Part shown: positions 24,466 through 31,827 of the stretch, piece after piece
Layout: each line of letters starts with the position of its first letter
Position numbering within the stretch: position 1 is the first letter of the stretch
Source: CAYRPO01 sp964426305
GTDB lineage: Bacteria > Patescibacteriota > Saccharimonadia > Saccharimonadales > CAIOMD01
Length of the DNA stretch: 33,882 nt
NCBI GenBank assembly: GCA_964426305.1
Contig: CAYRPO010000003.1
Coordinates: 1-33,882, forward strand
Reading direction: 5' to 3'
The notes under the pieces: generated by a model
Database searches by the model: none
Seen by the model: only the letters and a program-made list of their open reading frames with translations
What the model was told of the DNA's origin: nothing
Made by a program: the position numbers and the translations under genes

Positions 24466-24474
24466 TGCTATGCT
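24466..24474 (+). promoter_or_regulatory. Extended -10 promoter of the tail-fibre-like gene
   Basis: TGCTATGCT ends 11 nt before ATG 24486; leaderless prediction. Confidence 0.5.
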
Positions 24475-24485
24475 AGTGCTTAGAA

Positions 24486-26246
24486 ATGCTGCGACAAACA
24501 CGAGGGATACTGCGGATCTTTGCGTTGGGCGTCATACTACTAGTGATAGCCTCTGTTTGCTTTTGGCCACATAGCGCCAGCGCCGCAATTAATCCGCAGA
24601 TCAATTTTCAAGGAAAGCTGACCAATCCTTCAACCGGTGTCAATGTTGCCAATGGCAGCTATTCAATTGTCTTTAGCCTGTATAGCGTTAGCAGCGGTGG
24701 TTCGGCCGTTTGGACTGAAACGCAAAATGTCACAATTGCCAACGGGAATGGCATCTTTAATGTTGCACTTGGTAGCGTTACGGCGTTGCCGGGCAGTGTA
24801 GACTTTAACAGTGCCGATCTGTATTTGGGCATAAAAGTTGGTGCTGATGCCGAAATGACACCGCGCATTCGCTTTACCGCTGCGCCGTATGCCTTTAACA
24901 GTGATCGACTTGCGGGGCTAACATCGAACAATTTTGTACAACTTGCGCAAGGGCTGCAGGTAGACAGTTCAACGACCAATGCATCGATCGCCGTTAACAA
25001 AACAGGTGCGACAGCAAGCCTACTCGACTTACAACGCAACGGTGCAACTGTATTTGGCATATCTAACAGCGGTAGTGCCACATTCACCGCTACAAGTGCG
25101 CCTACCACAGATCAAGTTAGTATTACGAATGCAGGCCAGCCGGTTACTACTGCCGGTGTCAACGGCTTGAGCGTCAACTATGTTGGCGGAAATGCAAATG
25201 TTGAAGCGAGTGGTCTGCGAATAGATCATACGCCAGGTGGAACGTCTGGTGGTGTGTGGAGTGGTATGCGAATTGTGGCAAACGCTACCGGGCCTGTCAG
25301 TGGCGTAACATCGTATGGGATCAAGATCGAAGGCCCAACCGCACAAGGTGCTGGGTCTGAGATTGGCATGCGTATTGCCAGTGGTTTTGATATTGGTGCT
25401 GACATAGCATCGGGTGGCATACAACTTGCTGATATGGACGATCCGTCGACCCCAGCAGCCGGCACGCTTAGGGTATATGCCCAAACAACTGCCGGGCGTA
25501 CGTTACTGAAGATTCGTGGCCCCAGCGGCGTAAGCACAACTCTGCAGCCGTCTATATTTGCGAACAAGATTGGTTGGTGGACTGCACAGGGCAATGGCAC
25601 AACGGTGACGGCAGTCAACTTTGGCAACTCGGTGGGTGGTACGGCCACAACTCGCAACGTTGCAACGACAAATCTGTTTACATCTACCCGTCGTGTCGGC
25701 TACGTATCGGCCGGTACTGCAGGAAGTTCAGCAGGTATTCGTCATAATCTCGGTCAGTTCTGGGCAGGCAATGCTGCTGGGCTGGGGGGGTATTACTATG
25801 TCGCCCGGGCCGGCATTAGCCAGACCCAAGCAAATATGCGCTCCTTTGTTGGCATGTCGGCTACCACTGCAGCACTTGCTAACGCCAATCCATCAACCCT
25901 GTTTAATCTGCTTGGGTTTGGGTGTGACACAGGCGACACGCAGTTTACTTTTATGAGTAACGACGGCACTGGAGCAGCAACAAAAACTGCTTTAACAGGT
26001 GCCTTTCCATGCAATACCGCCAATACCGATATGTATGATTTCAGAGTCTTTTTGCCACCCAATGATACGACGGTGTACTTTTCCATTGAGCGCCTCAACA
26101 CCGGTGATTTTTATGAAGGTAGTATCACTGCTAATATGCCTGCCAACACGACACTCATGAGTCCACAGGTCTGGATCAACAACGGCACAACGGCCGCTGC
26201 GGTTGGTATAGACGTTATATCACAGTATATCGAAACGGATAATTAG
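24486..26246 (+). CDS. Secreted protein with phage tail-fibre-like C-terminal domain
   Basis: 586 aa. Signal peptide (1-34, SASA-AI). INPQINFQGKLTNPSTGVNVANGSYS...FSLYSVSSGGSAVWTETQ (about 35-85) is the module common at the start of large surface proteins and fibres. A beta-repeat middle follows, and from about residue 325 to the end (ANKIGWWTAQGNGTT, RRVGYVSAGTAGS, SIERLNTGDFYEGSI, GIDVISQYIETDN) the sequence resembles C-terminal regions of phage tail-fibre or receptor-binding proteins that I recall. A secretion signal on such a domain suggests a host adhesin acquired from a phage. There is no anchor; the following genes encode small membrane proteins. Confidence 0.75.
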   Translation: MLRQTRGILRIFALGVILLVIASVCFWPHSASAAINPQINFQGKLTNPSTGVNVANGSYSIVFSLYSVSSGGSAVWTETQNVTIANGNGIFNVALGSVTALPGSVDFNSADLYLGIKVGADAEMTPRIRFTAAPYAFNSDRLAGLTSNNFVQLAQGLQVDSSTTNASIAVNKTGATASLLDLQRNGATVFGISNSGSATFTATSAPTTDQVSITNAGQPVTTAGVNGLSVNYVGGNANVEASGLRIDHTPGGTSGGVWSGMRIVANATGPVSGVTSYGIKIEGPTAQGAGSEIGMRIASGFDIGADIASGGIQLADMDDPSTPAAGTLRVYAQTTAGRTLLKIRGPSGVSTTLQPSIFANKIGWWTAQGNGTTVTAVNFGNSVGGTATTRNVATTNLFTSTRRVGYVSAGTAGSSAGIRHNLGQFWAGNAAGLGGYYYVARAGISQTQANMRSFVGMSATTAALANANPSTLFNLLGFGCDTGDTQFTFMSNDGTGAATKTALTGAFPCNTANTDMYDFRVFLPPNDTTVYFSIERLNTGDFYEGSITANMPANTTLMSPQVWINNGTTAAAVGIDVISQYIETDN

Positions 26247-26248
26247 TC

Positions 26249-26820
26249 ATGAAAACCATGCATGATGTACTTCTGCAGCAACAAAAACCAACTCCCTCAC
26301 CGTCGCAACGCACAAAGCGCAAGGGGCGCCAACGGCTGCTGTATGTGGGTATTTTTCTGCTTGTGAGTGCATGTATTGCGACTAGTGTTTTGTGGTGGTT
26401 TGTGCAAAAACGCAGTGCTCCGGATCTGAATGAGGTCAGTGTGATTAAATCTCTGGTTGGCGAACTGTTTGTTTTGCCAGTAGACGAGGAGCCTGCTCTA
26501 TTTACTGTAACTGACAAGAGCCAGGTTACGACCGAGTTCTTGAAGGTGAGCGAGAATGGAGACAAAGNNNNNNNNNNNNNNNNNNNNNNNNNNNNNNNNN
26601 NNNNNNNNNNNNNNNNNNNNNNNNNNNNNNNNNNNNNNNNNNNNNNNNNNNNNNNNNNNNNNNNNNNGACAAGAGCCAGGTTACGACCGAGTTCTTGAAG
26701 GTGAGCGAGAATGGAGACAAAGTACTTGTGTATCAGAAAAATAAACGCATCATCATCTACCGCCCAAGTATCGATAAAATTGTCGATGTCGGCCCGGTGT
26801 CGATTGCAAGCACACCATGA
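26249..26820 (+). CDS. Single-pass membrane protein, interrupted only by an assembly gap
   Basis: If the 100-N run and one copy of the identical 55-bp flanks (26513-26567, 26668-26722) are removed, the frame closes into a 138-aa protein. It has a cytoplasmic Lys/Arg N terminus, one span (about 30-50) and an external domain (LFVLPVDEEPALFTVTDKSQ...NGDKVLVYQKNKRIIIYRP). That domain is paralogous to residues ~70-125 of the next gene (NLPKDEKPTIIAVKDKDK...NGDIVLAYQKGDQAIIYRP), which confirms the repair. It starts 2 nt after the tail-fibre-like gene. The function is unknown. Confidence 0.75.
26568..26667. other. Assembly gap of exactly 100 N
   Basis: A fixed-length placeholder flanked by identical 55-bp sequences; most likely two overlapping contig ends that were not merged. 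Confidence 0.9.
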
Positions 26821-26822
26821 GG

Positions 26823-26851
26823 TTTGCGAAACAGGCACTTCAACGTATAAT
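26823..26851 (+). promoter_or_regulatory. Candidate promoter of the 26887 gene
   Basis: TTTGCG, 17-bp spacer, TATAAT. The following leader carries an AGGTGAGG ribosome site. Confidence 0.45.
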
Positions 26852-26886
26852 AGTCAACAGCAAGCATAAGCAAAAAAGGTGAGGAC

Positions 26887-27591
26887 ATGGCGTCAAAAAA
26901 AGCCGAACGTGCGGTTGTCAAGAAATCAAAGGCAAAAAAAATGATTCCAATTACAGGTGGTATTCTTTTTGTTGCCTTAGTATTGTTTGGCGGCTTCTAT
27001 TTTGTGCAATATCAACGACTCCAAAGCAAATACGCTGAGGCAACGATGACCGAAGATCAGCGGAATCAACGTACAATTGATGCGGTCGCAAAATTGATCA
27101 ATTTGCCAAAAGACGAAAAACCAACGATTATAGCCGTCAAAGACAAAGACAAGCTTGGCAATGCGCCGGCAGTAAAGAAATTTTTTGACCAAGCCCAGAA
27201 CGGCGATATTGTGCTGGCGTATCAAAAAGGTGATCAGGCGATTATCTACCGTCCTGGCGAGAGTCGAATTGTCCGAACTGACAACTATAATAACTTTATT
27301 GCTGCAGCAAACCCAATTAAACTTGCGATTATCGCTCCAGCAGACAAGCAATCTGACACTGAAAAGTCGGTTTATGCTAAAGTGCTCAATGTCGATGTCG
27401 TCTCAAAGCAAGCCCCGGTGGCTCCGAGTGCAGTAAGCTATGTCGCAGACTTGTCTGGCAATAACGCTCAGGCTGCTCAGGAGTTGGCTAGTAAATTAGG
27501 GCTTACGGTCGGTCAACTGCCCGCCGAAGAAAAGAAGCCAGGCAACGGCGCATCTTTGGTCGTAGTAATTGCTCCGCCTGCGGCGCAGTAG
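26887..27591 (+). CDS. Single-pass membrane protein with LytR_C-like C-terminal domain
   Basis: 234 aa. Lys-rich cytoplasmic N terminus (1-18), one span (about 20-40), an external domain paralogous to the preceding gene (about 70-125), and a C-terminal region (about 175-234: SYVADLSGNNAQAAQELASKLGLTV...ASLVVVIAP) with the pattern of LytR_C or PASTA-like wall-associated modules. Such modules are found on cell-wall assembly proteins, so a wall-associated scaffold role is plausible but unproven. AGGTGAGG supports the ATG. Confidence 0.72.
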   Translation: MASKKAERAVVKKSKAKKMIPITGGILFVALVLFGGFYFVQYQRLQSKYAEATMTEDQRNQRTIDAVAKLINLPKDEKPTIIAVKDKDKLGNAPAVKKFFDQAQNGDIVLAYQKGDQAIIYRPGESRIVRTDNYNNFIAAANPIKLAIIAPADKQSDTEKSVYAKVLNVDVVSKQAPVAPSAVSYVADLSGNNAQAAQELASKLGLTVGQLPAEEKKPGNGASLVVVIAPPAAQ

Positions 27592-27605
27592 GGTTGACCG
27601 CTGTT

Positions 27606-28295
27606 ATGTATACAGCCGCTAAAAGACAGAAAAAACGCCGAGGTCTTATAGGCTTTATGGGTATTATATTCTGCTGTTTGCTTGTATTGGTTGCTGGATT
27701 TTGGTGGTATTTTTTGCGCGGTGTTACTACAGAAACGGCGGTCATCAACAGTACTATTACACAGTCCGATGCCGCCCAGACAGTCCTCGTAGAGCATACG
27801 ACAGATTTTTATACGGTCAAATTACCGAAGACATGGCAGTCAAAAGGTCGTAAAAATCCAGTCAGCGACAGCGTGTATTTTGAGTATCAAAATACACAGA
27901 AAAACTTTGACAACAGGTCGCTGCGCATATATGTAGATGTTTTACCAAAAGACCTTCCGATCAATCATTTACTGCCCGTAACTGTTGTTGGCAAAATGAT
28001 CGTTCCGGCCGTCACGAGTGAAGATTGTGCTAGCTTTAGCACCCCTCCAAACATAAAGCCCGGTACCGCGAAGCCTGACTACGTACAGGCCAAGTGGCAG
28101 GGCGTTGTTTTTGAATGCGACCTGAAACAGCTGGATCGAAAAGTCGCAACGGCGAGTGCCGAAGAGGGTTATGGTGTGTCGGTTAAGAATAGCAAGGACG
28201 CTGTACATAAGTTTTTCTTCGTATATATCGACCGAAATGTTCAGGCAGATCTGCAATTTTTACCAGAAGTGGTCAAAAACTTTAAAGTCATATAG
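27606..28295 (+). CDS. Single-pass membrane protein with an external domain (229 aa)
   Basis: The protein starts MYTAAKRQKKRRG, has one span (about 15-36) and a ~190-residue external domain. DFYTVKLPKTWQSKGR...SVYFEYQNTQ resembles PsbP/lipoprotein-like folds that begin with a FSIxxPxxW motif. Two Cys residues (EDCASF, FECDLK) could form a disulfide. ATG 27606 is preferred over TTG 27594. It is the last gene of the surface cluster, 14 nt after the LytR_C-like gene. Confidence 0.7.
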   Translation: MYTAAKRQKKRRGLIGFMGIIFCCLLVLVAGFWWYFLRGVTTETAVINSTITQSDAAQTVLVEHTTDFYTVKLPKTWQSKGRKNPVSDSVYFEYQNTQKNFDNRSLRIYVDVLPKDLPINHLLPVTVVGKMIVPAVTSEDCASFSTPPNIKPGTAKPDYVQAKWQGVVFECDLKQLDRKVATASAEEGYGVSVKNSKDAVHKFFFVYIDRNVQADLQFLPEVVKNFKVI

Positions 28296-28303
28296 ATTGC
28301 CTG

Positions 28304-28309
28304 TATACT
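28304..28309 (+). promoter_or_regulatory. Candidate -10 for the riboswitch transcript
   Basis: TATACT with a weak -35 TTTAAA (28281-28286) at 17-bp spacing; transcription would start near 28316. Confidence 0.45.
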
Positions 28310-28337
28310 AAGACCAGTACTTTTGACATAACAATAT

Positions 28338-28412
28338 GACTGGAATCGCGTGTAATTCGCGAACTGTGCCGCAACTGTAATCCGTCAACTAAGACGGGAG
28401 TCAGATACAGTC
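28338..28412 (+). ncRNA. Cobalamin riboswitch aptamer
   Basis: The closing stem GACTG (28338-28342) / CAGTC (28408-28412) encloses GGAATCGCGTGTAATTCGCG (a CGCG/CGCG hairpin), the B12-box GCCGCAACTGTAA (28368-28380), the P5-type hairpin CCGTC-AACTAA-GACGG and the conserved GGAGTCAGATAC. These match the cobalamin aptamer core in order and spacing, in a compact form. A transcription terminator and the ATG of the 28500 gene lie downstream, so the aptamer should control that gene by attenuation. Confidence 0.9.
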
Positions 28413-28460
28413 ACTAACTTCTAATTTCCCGAGCAGGAACGAAGCGTAGACCGTATTTTC

Positions 28461-28499
28461 ATACACCTACTTTCTTGGCTCTCGGTAGGTGTATTTTTT
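28461..28499 (+). terminator. Riboswitch expression platform: terminator abutting the start codon
   Basis: ATACACCTAC (28461-28470) pairs perfectly with GTAGGTGTAT (28485-28494), followed by an unbroken T-tract to 28499; the ATG begins at 28500. CCGAG (near 28428) can pair with CTCGG in the terminator loop, a possible antiterminator. No ribosome-binding site fits between the hairpin and the ATG. Confidence 0.85.
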
Positions 28500-29831
28500 A
28501 TGAGACAAGCCACAATTGAACGCGAACCACTCCGAACTCGACCAGATAAGCTTTTGCGTTATGCTGGTATGATTGCCCTCCTCCATGAGCGCAGAACGTC
28601 TGCTGAGCACCTAAAGGATCAGGTAGTGACAGAGTTGGCTGAAAGCCTAGACAGTGAAATGCGCACTGGTAAATCACCAATACGGCTGCGTGTGCGTGAT
28701 GGTCATGTTCTGGATGTGGATGGCAGAAGCATGACTACGAGTGCGGCCATATGGGCAGAATTAACACAAGCTAGGGCAGACGAAGATCCAAGTTTGCAAT
28801 GGTTTGCGGATTTTGCGCGCGTTGAAGCCGAAGAACATGATGCGCTCGCGGAATTTTACGATACCGCAACAACTGGCGATGTCATGGTAGTCGTAAGTGC
28901 AATGCCAGAAAATGCGTCCCACGACGCTGTACGGCATGAGGGCTTTCGTCCGGACATTAGTCGTTCATATGCTCGTGCCTACACTAAAATTATCGACGGT
29001 ATTGAAGAGCGAATCCAGTCTGTCGACCACGCTTCGGTAGCGCGCTGGAATACAGTCCTGGGTACTAGCCATGAAACGGCCCAGCAGTTGCTTGCTATGC
29101 GTCGTCGATACACCGGAGTATCTGCCGACTCTCTGTTAGACACGCTTGCCGCCGGCATGGATACACTGCTATACACCGAAACTGGAAACATACATACAAA
29201 TGGTCGTCCCGACGGCGGTACGATAGAAGCAAACACATTTGTGCTTCGTCACGAGGTAATCGTAAGCCAGGTCATTGCAGACTTGCGAGCAATACCTCGA
29301 CAAACTTCCCAAGAACAAGCCAACCGACTCATAAACAATATTTTCTATAATGCAAAGGCGGCGCTTGAGGCACGACATACATTGTTTGTTGCCCGAAAAA
29401 ATGACATGGATTATAGCGCGTCTACAGTGTCTTCGATGATGAGTGCCGACGGCAAAGCGGCTGCCGATCAGGGCAAGACATATGGTGGCTGCAGTGGACA
29501 AAGTTCGATCGATGCCCAAGAGGCCGGAAGCGACTCATTGGCCAACCATTCATTGTCATTTACACGACCTGACATGCCATTGAATCCCGACCACGTTGTC
29601 ATGCGAGCAACCGAGTGTCCGCATTGTTGCATGAAGGTTGTGGCCCCCTATGACACAAAAAACAAGGTGTGGCTGGGTTGCGCTAATAGAAACTGTACGG
29701 CTTACTCTAGTGGTGCCATGACTGTGGGTAAATATGCCCAAAAAGCCCGAGTGAAGCAAACTGCACAAGCACAGACAACGACCGATCTGTTGCACGAGGT
29801 CTTTTTTGGTTCACCAAAAAAGGGCAGATAG
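28500..29831 (+). CDS. Unknown protein under cobalamin riboswitch control, C-terminal zinc ribbon
   Basis: 443 aa, family not recognised. The body (about 1-330) is mainly helical, acidic and soluble, with no signal peptide or spans. Residues ~364-405 hold CPHC...GCANRNC, two paired Cys motifs expected to bind zinc as in nucleic-acid-binding or RNR-associated ribbons. It has none of the known B12-linked signatures (RNR, methionine synthase, BtuB, Cob). The start codon directly follows the riboswitch terminator. It is convergent with the antiporter gene, 14 nt away. Confidence 0.82.
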   Translation: MRQATIEREPLRTRPDKLLRYAGMIALLHERRTSAEHLKDQVVTELAESLDSEMRTGKSPIRLRVRDGHVLDVDGRSMTTSAAIWAELTQARADEDPSLQWFADFARVEAEEHDALAEFYDTATTGDVMVVVSAMPENASHDAVRHEGFRPDISRSYARAYTKIIDGIEERIQSVDHASVARWNTVLGTSHETAQQLLAMRRRYTGVSADSLLDTLAAGMDTLLYTETGNIHTNGRPDGGTIEANTFVLRHEVIVSQVIADLRAIPRQTSQEQANRLINNIFYNAKAALEARHTLFVARKNDMDYSASTVSSMMSADGKAAADQGKTYGGCSGQSSIDAQEAGSDSLANHSLSFTRPDMPLNPDHVVMRATECPHCCMKVVAPYDTKNKVWLGCANRNCTAYSSGAMTVGKYAQKARVKQTAQAQTTTDLLHEVFFGSPKKGR

Positions 29832-29845
29832 GCGTCTTTTGTGCC

Positions 29846-31522
29846 TTATGTGTAATGTGTCTCCAAGTATTGCAGATGTTTTTCACGGTATGCGCGAAAG
29901 TCTGACTTATTGAAGCCGTTGCGCCGTATGAACGAACTAATCTTTTCGCTACCGACATAGTGCGGCAGCATGACGTAGTCTGCGCCTTTTTCATATAGTT
30001 CCGATGCCTGGCTGGCGCCGTCTGCTGCGCAAATAAAAACAGTATGTGGCGTCATATCTTCGATGTATTTTGCCAAAAACAGATTCGTTTCGTGGTCTGA
30101 CATAGTCGAAATTACTAGCTTCGTGTTCGACAGGTTAATTTCTTGTAGGAGCTCCATATCAGTTGCGTCGCCGTAGATGTAGGGAATTGCTTTCCGATCC
30201 AATATGTCGATCACATCGGGGTCGTAGTCAACAACTATAAATCGTTTTTTGAGTTGCTCCATCATTTTCACGAACTCTCGACCGCCTTTATTGTAGCCGA
30301 ACAAGATCATATCGTAGTGGTGTTTTGGTTGCTGCTCTGGGTGTGTTTTACGCCGCTCAAATAGCATCATATTCCGCTCAAATAAAGCATAAAGCTGGTT
30401 GTTATATACAATTGCATACGATGTCACGGTGATTGTGATGAGTGCTACGAGCGTCATGACGCCAACGAGTTCTTCGCGGACTATGCCTTGCTGTGCGCCC
30501 AATATGACCAGCACCAATGAAAATTCGCTGATTTGCGATAGAGCGCTCCCCGTCTTGAAGCTTGTGCTTTTTGTATAGCTTTGGAGACCAAGCAGTGCCA
30601 TGGTAATGAGCGGCTTTGCAGTAATAACAACGACACTAAGCACAATTGCCGGAATCAGTACTATGCCGAGATCATCGAAAGACAATCGAGTGCCGAGTGC
30701 TATAAAAAACACAATTACAAAGAAGTCTCGTAGTGGACGTAGTCGCGACGCAATTTCTTGTGAGTATGGTAAAGTCGCGAGCGCAACTCCGGCAAACAGG
30801 GCACCAATTTCAATCGAAAATCCAAGGGCCTCAAACAGTGCGGCGATACCAAAGCCCCAACCGATTGCAAACAAGAACAAAAACTCCTGGCTACCAGCGA
30901 TTAGTTTTGTGTATCGCGGTAGTACGTATGAGCCAATCAGGTAGATAGGAACTGCTAGCAGAAACGCTTTCAATCCGAGCCAGCTCAAGGCAACAGTCGA
31001 AAAACTACCATTACTACGTGCGGTGACGAAGACCAAAGCGAGCGTAGCGACGATGTCCTCGATCAGAAGCATACCTATGGCAATCTTGCCGTAGAGGCGA
31101 TTTTGCTCTTTTTTGTCGTTGAGTAGCTTCAGAATGATGATTGTACTGCTAAAACCAAGTCCAAGTCCTATGATGATACTTTCAGTTCGGGTATAACCGA
31201 GTGCTTGGCCGACAATATAGCCTACTGAGGTCGTGAATGCCATCTGCGCCATACTCGTAATCAAGGAAACTTTACCAACTTCTTTGACGACCCTTGGATT
31301 GAGACCAAGCCCGATTATAAATAACAGCAACGCAACACCTATTTCGGAAAAAACCTCAATAGTATCGTTTTTGTCTATGACGTTCAGCAGCGCCGGTCCA
31401 ACAACTAACCCAGTCAAGATGTAGCCGATAATTAGTGGCTGTCTGATGACGCGCATCAGCAAAGATATGCCAGCCCCTATGGCAATGATGATTGCGAGTT
31501 CGGTAAAAACATTATCGTGCAT
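29846..31522 (-). CDS. CPA2/Kef-type cation-proton antiporter with RCK domain
   Basis: 558 aa. About twelve membrane segments (residues ~8-380) of the Na+/H+ exchanger fold, including GYILTGLVVGP and FFVIVFFIALG, then a cytoplasmic TrkA-N/RCK domain (about 402-520: MILFGYNKGGREF, VVDYDPD, YGDATD) that binds a nucleotide to gate transport. It probably moves K+ or Na+ against H+ for pH or turgor control. ATG 31522 is favoured over a start at 31603, which would place the promoter inside the gene. The promoter is a TTGTCA-18-TACAAT pair at 31576-31547, leaving a ~17-nt leader without a ribosome site. Confidence 0.9.
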   Translation of the reverse strand: MHDNVFTELAIIIAIGAGISLLMRVIRQPLIIGYILTGLVVGPALLNVIDKNDTIEVFSEIGVALLLFIIGLGLNPRVVKEVGKVSLITSMAQMAFTTSVGYIVGQALGYTRTESIIIGLGLGFSSTIIILKLLNDKKEQNRLYGKIAIGMLLIEDIVATLALVFVTARSNGSFSTVALSWLGLKAFLLAVPIYLIGSYVLPRYTKLIAGSQEFLFLFAIGWGFGIAALFEALGFSIEIGALFAGVALATLPYSQEIASRLRPLRDFFVIVFFIALGTRLSFDDLGIVLIPAIVLSVVVITAKPLITMALLGLQSYTKSTSFKTGSALSQISEFSLVLVILGAQQGIVREELVGVMTLVALITITVTSYAIVYNNQLYALFERNMMLFERRKTHPEQQPKHHYDMILFGYNKGGREFVKMMEQLKKRFIVVDYDPDVIDILDRKAIPYIYGDATDMELLQEINLSNTKLVISTMSDHETNLFLAKYIEDMTPHTVFICAADGASQASELYEKGADYVMLPHYVGSEKISSFIRRNGFNKSDFRAYREKHLQYLETHYT

Positions 31523-31546
31523 ATTGATTTTTGAGAGTTCAGTTTC

Positions 31547-31576
31547 ATTGTACAGTATTGTTGCATGTCTTGACAA
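31547..31576 (-). promoter_or_regulatory. Promoter of the antiporter gene
   Basis: On the minus strand TTGTCA (31576-31571), 18-bp spacer, TACAAT (31552-31547). Its -35 overlaps the -35 of the divergent micro-gene promoter. Confidence 0.6.
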
Positions 31577-31599
31577 CGCAAGCGTAAGCATAGTAGAAT
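31570..31599 (+). promoter_or_regulatory. Promoter of the 30-codon micro-gene
   Basis: TTGACA (31570-31575), 18-bp spacer, TAGAAT (31594-31599). The two -35 hexamers of this divergent pair share five bases, so only one promoter can be occupied at a time. Confidence 0.65.
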
Positions 31600-31663
31600 G
31601 CACTGGTCTTCAAGAAAAGCCTCAAATATAGGCAAGAGATAAAAATATTCAAAAGGTGGAGAA

Positions 31664-31756
31664 ATGTCAATCAAAATTCGCGTTGCGGCTTCTCGTCTGC
31701 AGCGCATAGAAGTAGTTCGCAAGTTGCCTTCGTGGCGTGTTTATATTGAATATTAA
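31664..31756 (+). CDS. 30-aa basic micro-protein
   Basis: MSIKIRVAASRLQRIEVVRK followed by LPSWRVYIEY. It is supported by a consensus-like promoter, a strong ribosome-binding site (GGTGGAG 3 nt before the ATG) and a hairpin terminator 15 nt after the stop: a complete independent transcription unit. The peptide is basic (about six Arg/Lys), partly amphipathic, with an aromatic C terminus. It could bind nucleic acid or the membrane, or be a small regulator. It resembles nothing I recognise. Confidence 0.6.
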   Translation: MSIKIRVAASRLQRIEVVRKLPSWRVYIEY

Positions 31757-31770
31757 TTTTTTGACTGCCG

Positions 31771-31813
31771 AACCTACTACCGTCCTTGGGGCGCTCAACG
31801 ACGATAGTAGGTT
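31771..31813. terminator. Bidirectional terminator
   Basis: AACCTACTA (31771-31779) pairs with TAGTAGGTT (31805-31813), with CGTC/GACG inside after one mismatch. A T-rich tail follows on the plus strand. It serves the micro-gene and the convergent thiol oxidoreductase. Confidence 0.7.
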
Positions 31814-31827
31814 TTGCGAATGGTCTG

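Noticed and set aside
18631..28295. Sortase-type LPxTG anchoring of the surface proteins
   Set aside because: None of the C termini carry an LPxTG-like motif; anchored proteins end with a helix and basic tail instead.
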